Positions 4,894 through 7,880 of a stretch of 7,880 bases of DNA are shown in pieces. The notes beneath the pieces were generated by a model that did no database searches, was not told the origin of the DNA, and was given only the letters and a program-made list of their open reading frames with translations. Position numbers and translations under genes: made by a program. The stretch covers positions 1-7,880 of the forward strand of contig JAGDMV010000146.1 of the NCBI GenBank assembly GCA_017860675.1. The letters run 5' to 3'. How positions within the stretch are numbered: position 1 is the first letter of the stretch; each line of letters starts with the position of its first letter. Origin of the DNA: Chloroflexota bacterium. Its GTDB lineage: Bacteria > Chloroflexota > Limnocylindria > Limnocylindrales > CSP1-4.

Positions 4894-5763
4894 CTACTCG
4901 AACTCCTCGGACTCGAGCTCGGTGTAGAAGAGGAGCTGTTCCGCCTTCTCGCGCGAGCGGATCGCGGCTGCCTCGAGCCCGCGCAGCCACTCGGTCACGC
5001 CCCGCTCGCGCAGCAGCTCCTTGCCGGCGGCGAAGAGCGCCTCGCTGCCGAGCAGCATGACCGCTTCGTCGAAGATCTTGCAGGCGACCATGGCCTTGAA
5101 GTCGCCGCGCTGCGCCTGCTCGCGGAGCCGCCCGAAGCTCTTCACGACGTAGTCGATCTCTTCCCGGAACGCCGGGTTGGCGAGGTACTGCACCTTCTTC
5201 TCGTACGTGAGCCGGTCCAGCCGGGCGACCATCTCGTCCGGGGCCGCGTCGTCCACGAGGAAGACGAGGTCGAGGTCCGATCCCTGGACGAGGGTCCCGG
5301 TGCTCCGCTCGGGCCGGGGGACGTCGTGGGCCATGTCGTAGACGACGTCGCCGGCGAGGACGACGCAGAAGCGGTCGACGCCCGCCGCGCCGCTGCTGCC
5401 GCCGGTCGCCCTGGCGGCGATGTCGCTGACCACCTCGCGGGCCAGCTGCAGCTTGTCGCGGCTCACCGCCCGGATGTGGGCCTCGACCTCGGCCGCTCGC
5501 CGGTCGAGCGCCGCCTCGTCTCTCGCGAGTCCCACCACCGTGTAGGTCAGGAACTCGCGGAGGATCGATGGCGACAGGCGGGCGTAGCCCTCGACCTTCG
5601 TGTCGAGCCGAAGGTAACGGCGTCCCACCCGGCGCAGCGCCAGGCGAGGCGAGCGGACGCAGGCCTGCCACTGGGCGAAGGACGCGTCACCCAGGGCGTC
5701 GCAGATCTCGGTCCCCGTCAGCGGGCCGGCCGTCGCCAGCAGGCTCGCGATGCGCTCCTCCAC
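4894..5763 (-). CDS. Winged-helix plus nucleotidyltransferase-fold protein, function unknown
   Basis: 289 aa, not a family I can name. The N-terminus (about 1-55) looks like a winged helix: LTGTEICDALG as a first helix pair, then SPRLALRRVGRRYLRLD as recognition helix and wing. A helical linker follows (about 65-118). The central part resembles the pol-beta nucleotidyltransferase fold: FCVVLAGDVVYD (132-143), a variable loop, GSDLDLVFLVDD (161-172) matching the GS-x-x-D-x-D metal-binding motif, and IDYVVKSF (203-210), where Asp204 may be the third carboxylate. The C-terminus is helical and acidic, with no RxxxxH, so it is not an evident HEPN domain. Start is GTG at 5763, 15 bp after the NagB-like stop, with a poor ribosome site, suggesting coupling. 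Its place behind glmM and a nagB homologue suggests a role in sugar-nucleotide supply or in regulating it; the HTH hints at DNA contact. Both are inference. Confidence 0.7.
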   Translation of the reverse strand: MEERIASLLATAGPLTGTEICDALGDASFAQWQACVRSPRLALRRVGRRYLRLDTKVEGYARLSPSILREFLTYTVVGLARDEAALDRRAAEVEAHIRAVSRDKLQLAREVVSDIAARATGGSSGAAGVDRFCVVLAGDVVYDMAHDVPRPERSTGTLVQGSDLDLVFLVDDAAPDEMVARLDRLTYEKKVQYLANPAFREEIDYVVKSFGRLREQAQRGDFKAMVACKIFDEAVMLLGSEALFAAGKELLRERGVTEWLRGLEAAAIRSREKAEQLLFYTELESEEFE

Positions 5764-5778
5764 CGGTCGGCGCCGCGC

Positions 5779-6801
5779 TCAGCGGAGGCGGTTGCTCGCC
5801 GGGTCGCGGGCGAAGGCCACGTCGGCGACCCGCGTGTACGGCCGGCCGCGCAGGTCGATGACGTAGCAGCCGCGGGCGGCGACGTCGGCCGGCCGGGCCA
5901 GCAGCCCGCTGGCCGCCGCCTCGTCGAGCACGAAGATGAGGGTTCCGCCACGCTCGAGCAGCCGCTGGCCGTAGGAGAGCGGCACGTCCGGGGTGACCGG
6001 GCCGAGCACCGCCTCGGTGACCGGGCCCGTCTTGCGCTCGCCGCTGGCGAGCACGACCACGGTCCGGGCCCCGAAGATGAGCCGTGCGCCCATCGAGATC
6101 GCGTACCGGGGGCAATCCGCGGCGGAGGCGAAATGCCCGTCCGCGACCGCGTTCTCGACCGTGCTGTCGTCCAGCTTGACCAGCATCACCTGGCCGGAGT
6201 CGAAGGGGATGCCGCTCTCGTGGAAGGCGACGTGCCCGCGCCCGCCGACCCCGATCACCTGGAGGTCGATGCCGCCGGACGCGGCGATCTTGGCCGCGTA
6301 GGCGTCGAGGACCTTCTCGCGGATCATCCGCAGGATCCCGGTCGCGTTCTCCCCGATCACGACCGCCCTGCCCCTGTCCGCCCCGCGCAGCTCGTACTCG
6401 TCCGGATGGTCGGCCAGCGCCCGCGCGAGGGCGGCCTGGTCGACGAGCGTGCCCCACGGCACGCTCGTCTCGAGCAACCGCCGCTCCACCAGGCCGAACA
6501 GCTCGGACACCATGAACCAGCTGTACGACTCGGGATGGAGCGTGGCCTGCTGGGCGTTGTCGCCCGGCAGGCCGACGTACTCGTCCAGGTTGAATGTCCG
6601 GACCCGGCGGGGGTCGATCCGGCCGGCGTTGAACGACTTCGCCAGGTGCTTGTAGAGCCCCGTCGGCGAGTTGCCGGTCGCCAGCCCGAGCACGAACTCG
6701 TTCTTGGCGGCCAGCCCGGTCGCGATGTCGGCCGTGACGAGCTCGCCCGCGGCCTGGCTCATCTGGTCGAAGTCGGAGGTCACGTAGATGTAGGCGGGCA
6801 T
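5779..6801 (-). CDS. NagB-family glucosamine-6-phosphate deaminase/isomerase homologue, divergent
   Basis: 340-aa cytosolic sugar-phosphate isomerase-fold protein; E. coli NagB (GlcN-6-P to Fru-6-P plus NH3) is 266 aa. Family motifs: phosphate loop LGLATGNSPTGLYKHL (38-53), TFNLDEYVGLP (69-79) with Asp73 equal to E. coli Asp72, HPESYSWFM (89-97), and GVGGRGHVAFHESG (184-197). In the last, His190 and Glu195 match His143 and Glu148, but Arg188 stands where E. coli has Asp141 of the Asp-His-Glu triad. Two insertions are present: a short one after GLP (about 80-87) and one of roughly 50 residues between the HPESY region and the triad loop (about 104-165). The C-terminus (about 300-340) has no clear E. 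coli match. ATG at 6801, 14 bp after the glmM stop, with a weak AGGG upstream. The neighbour glmM uses GlcN-6-P, which fits an amino-sugar role, but the changed triad means another aldose/ketose-phosphate reaction is possible. Confidence 0.8.
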   Translation of the reverse strand: MPAYIYVTSDFDQMSQAAGELVTADIATGLAAKNEFVLGLATGNSPTGLYKHLAKSFNAGRIDPRRVRTFNLDEYVGLPGDNAQQATLHPESYSWFMVSELFGLVERRLLETSVPWGTLVDQAALARALADHPDEYELRGADRGRAVVIGENATGILRMIREKVLDAYAAKIAASGGIDLQVIGVGGRGHVAFHESGIPFDSGQVMLVKLDDSTVENAVADGHFASAADCPRYAISMGARLIFGARTVVVLASGERKTGPVTEAVLGPVTPDVPLSYGQRLLERGGTLIFVLDEAAASGLLARPADVAARGCYVIDLRGRPYTRVADVAFARDPASNRLR

Positions 6802-6815
6802 GACGCTGGCCCTGC

Positions 6816-7880
6816 TCAGCCGATCGAGGCGCGAACGACGTCGGCGATCTGGCGCGCGTGGCGCTCGGTCGCCTCCTCCGTGGGGCCCTCGACCATCACC
6901 CGGCAGAGGTTCTGGGTGCCCGAGTAGCGGACCAGGACGCGGCCCTCCCCGGCGAGCTCCGCCTCGGCCCGGGCGATCGCCTCCGCGATCGCCGGGACGG
7001 TGTCGATCTCGGGCTTGCGGGCCACCTCGACGTTGATGAGCTTCTGGGGGAAGACGTCCATGAGCCGGGCCAGCTCGGACAGCGGCTGGCCAGCCCGGAG
7101 CATCGCCGTGACGAGCTTGAGGGCGGTGAGGATCCCGTCGCCCGTCGTGTGGTGGTCGAGGAAGATGGTGTGTCCGGACTCCTCGCCGCCGAGCACGGCG
7201 TCGACCGCCTTCATCTCCTCGAGGACGTAGCGGTCGCCCACCTTGGCGGCGCGGTGCTCGAGGCCGTACTTGCGGCAGGCGACGGTGAGACCGAGGTTGC
7301 TCATGACCGTGCTCACCAGGCGGTCGTTCCGCAGGCGGCCCTCGGCCTGGAGCATCCGGGCGCAGATGATGAGCACCTGGTCGCCGGTGATCTCTTTCCC
7401 GGTCTCGTCGACCGCGATGAGACGGTCCCCGTCGCCGTCGAAGGCGACCCCCAGGACGGAGCCGGTCTCGAGCACGGTGCGCCGCAGGTCGGCAGTGTGC
7501 TGCGAGCCGCAGTTGTCGTTGATGTTGATCCCGTCCGGGTCGTTGTGGATGACGGTGAGCTCGGCGCCCAGCTCCTCGAAGACCGCCGGCGCCACCCGGT
7601 AGGTGGCCCCGTTGCCGACGTCCATGGCGATCTTCATGCCCTGGAGCGACAGGTCCCGGGGGAAGGCGTTCTTGAGGAAGACGATGTAGCGCGCCCGGGC
7701 GTCCTCGAAGCGGTAGGCCCGGCCCATCTCGTTCGGCGGCGGCACCATCGCCGGCAGCGTTCCGCCCAGGATGAGCTCCTCGATCGCGGCCTCCTGCTCG
7801 TCGGACAGCTTGAAGCCGGAGCCGGCGAAGACCTTGATGCCGTTGTCCTCGTACGGGTTGTGCGAGGCGGAGACGACGAT
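6816..7880 (-). CDS. glmM: Phosphoglucosamine mutase (5' end outside window)
   Basis: C-terminal 354 residues of an alpha-D-phosphohexomutase; about 90-100 N-terminal residues lie beyond the edge. The frame stays open to base 7880, so the ATG at 7748 is internal. Numbering from the edge: active-site phosphoserine loop SASHNP (4-9) followed by DNGIKVF; metal loop DGDGDR (148-153); sugar-specificity loop GGEESGH (231-237) with TTGDGI just after; phosphate-binding loop RYSGTQN (318-324) then RVMVEG. GlmM converts glucosamine-6-phosphate to glucosamine-1-phosphate for UDP-GlcNAc and peptidoglycan. GGEESGH and LDHHTTGDGI point to GlmM over phosphomannomutase/phosphoglucomutase (GEMSGH). The last loop departs from the common SGTEP (Gln-Asn for Glu-Pro). 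It is the first visible gene of the minus-strand cluster, with a nagB homologue 14 bp downstream. Mutase identity is certain; substrate specificity is probable. Confidence 0.88.
   Translation of the reverse strand: MVVSASHNPYEDNGIKVFAGSGFKLSDEQEAAIEELILGGTLPAMVPPPNEMGRAYRFEDARARYIVFLKNAFPRDLSLQGMKIAMDVGNGATYRVAPAVFEELGAELTVIHNDPDGININDNCGSQHTADLRRTVLETGSVLGVAFDGDGDRLIAVDETGKEITGDQVLIICARMLQAEGRLRNDRLVSTVMSNLGLTVACRKYGLEHRAAKVGDRYVLEEMKAVDAVLGGEESGHTIFLDHHTTGDGILTALKLVTAMLRAGQPLSELARLMDVFPQKLINVEVARKPEIDTVPAIAEAIARAEAELAGEGRVLVRYSGTQNLCRVMVEGPTEEATERHARQIADVVRASIG

Noticed and set aside
4894..5763. MNT/HEPN-type toxin-antitoxin system
   Set aside because: The nucleotidyltransferase motif is there, but there is no HEPN RxxxxH motif in the C-terminal helices, no separate small partner gene, and the context is metabolic.
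4750..6927. 725-codon open frame on the plus strand, opposite the minus-strand cluster
   Set aside because: It is antisense to four genes with clear family motifs, has no recognisable domain and is rich in Arg/Ala/Gly/His/Asp as expected from mirror frames in GC-rich DNA.
7746..7748. ATG at 7748 as the start of the mutase gene
   Set aside because: The frame stays open to the window edge and encodes the essential SASHNP active-site loop upstream, so this Met is internal.
1..7880. CRISPR array, tRNA, rRNA, insertion sequence or prophage
   Set aside because: No regularly spaced repeats, RNA-gene signatures, transposase motifs or terminal inverted repeats were seen on either strand.

Overview
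The window is very GC-rich and almost fully coding, with third-position G/C, occasional GTG/TTG starts and tight same-strand spacing. This suits a high-GC bacterium. From memory of similar gene content I would guess Chloroflexota (a Limnocylindria-like lineage) or Actinomycetota; that is inference and no ribosomal marker is present to test it.

Left part, plus strand (1-3465). A probable upstream gene ends at base 53 in an ATGA overlap with a NuoF-like flavin/Fe-S/SLBB subunit (50-1333). One base later comes a small single-cluster ferredoxin (1335-1553). Together they look like a stand-alone NAD(P)H:ferredoxin electron-transfer module, not part of complex I. A 168-bp spacer follows, carrying an imperfect 32/31-bp tandem repeat and a shorter direct repeat. 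Next is a two-gene ABC-2 exporter: ATPase (1722-2630) and six-helix permease (2653-3465). Their junction carries an exact 17-bp duplication that creates a nine-codon mini-ORF.

Middle part, minus strand (3512-4844), convergent with the exporter. Reading along the minus strand, it holds a DUF1801 protein, a stand-alone LuxR-type HTH protein without a receiver domain, and a GyrI-like ligand-binding protein with a perfect Shine-Dalgarno. The 184 bp between the DUF1801 and LuxR genes hold no gene I can support.

Right part, minus strand (4894-7880). A compact cluster reads glmM (5' end outside the window), a divergent NagB-type sugar-phosphate deaminase/isomerase, and a winged-helix plus nucleotidyltransferase-fold protein, with 14-15 bp gaps. 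GlmM and NagB act at the same node (glucosamine-6-phosphate), so the cluster probably handles amino-sugar supply for the envelope. The NagB homologue has Arg where E. coli has catalytic Asp141 and carries a long insertion, so its reaction is uncertain. The third protein has no function I recognise.

I saw no tRNA, rRNA, CRISPR array, transposase or phage gene. The most noteworthy items are the altered NagB beside GlmM with its unknown nucleotidyltransferase partner, the three-cysteine NuoF homologue paired with a Tyr-variant ferredoxin, and the duplicated stop/start junction in the ABC operon. I do not see a clearly new defence or mobile system.
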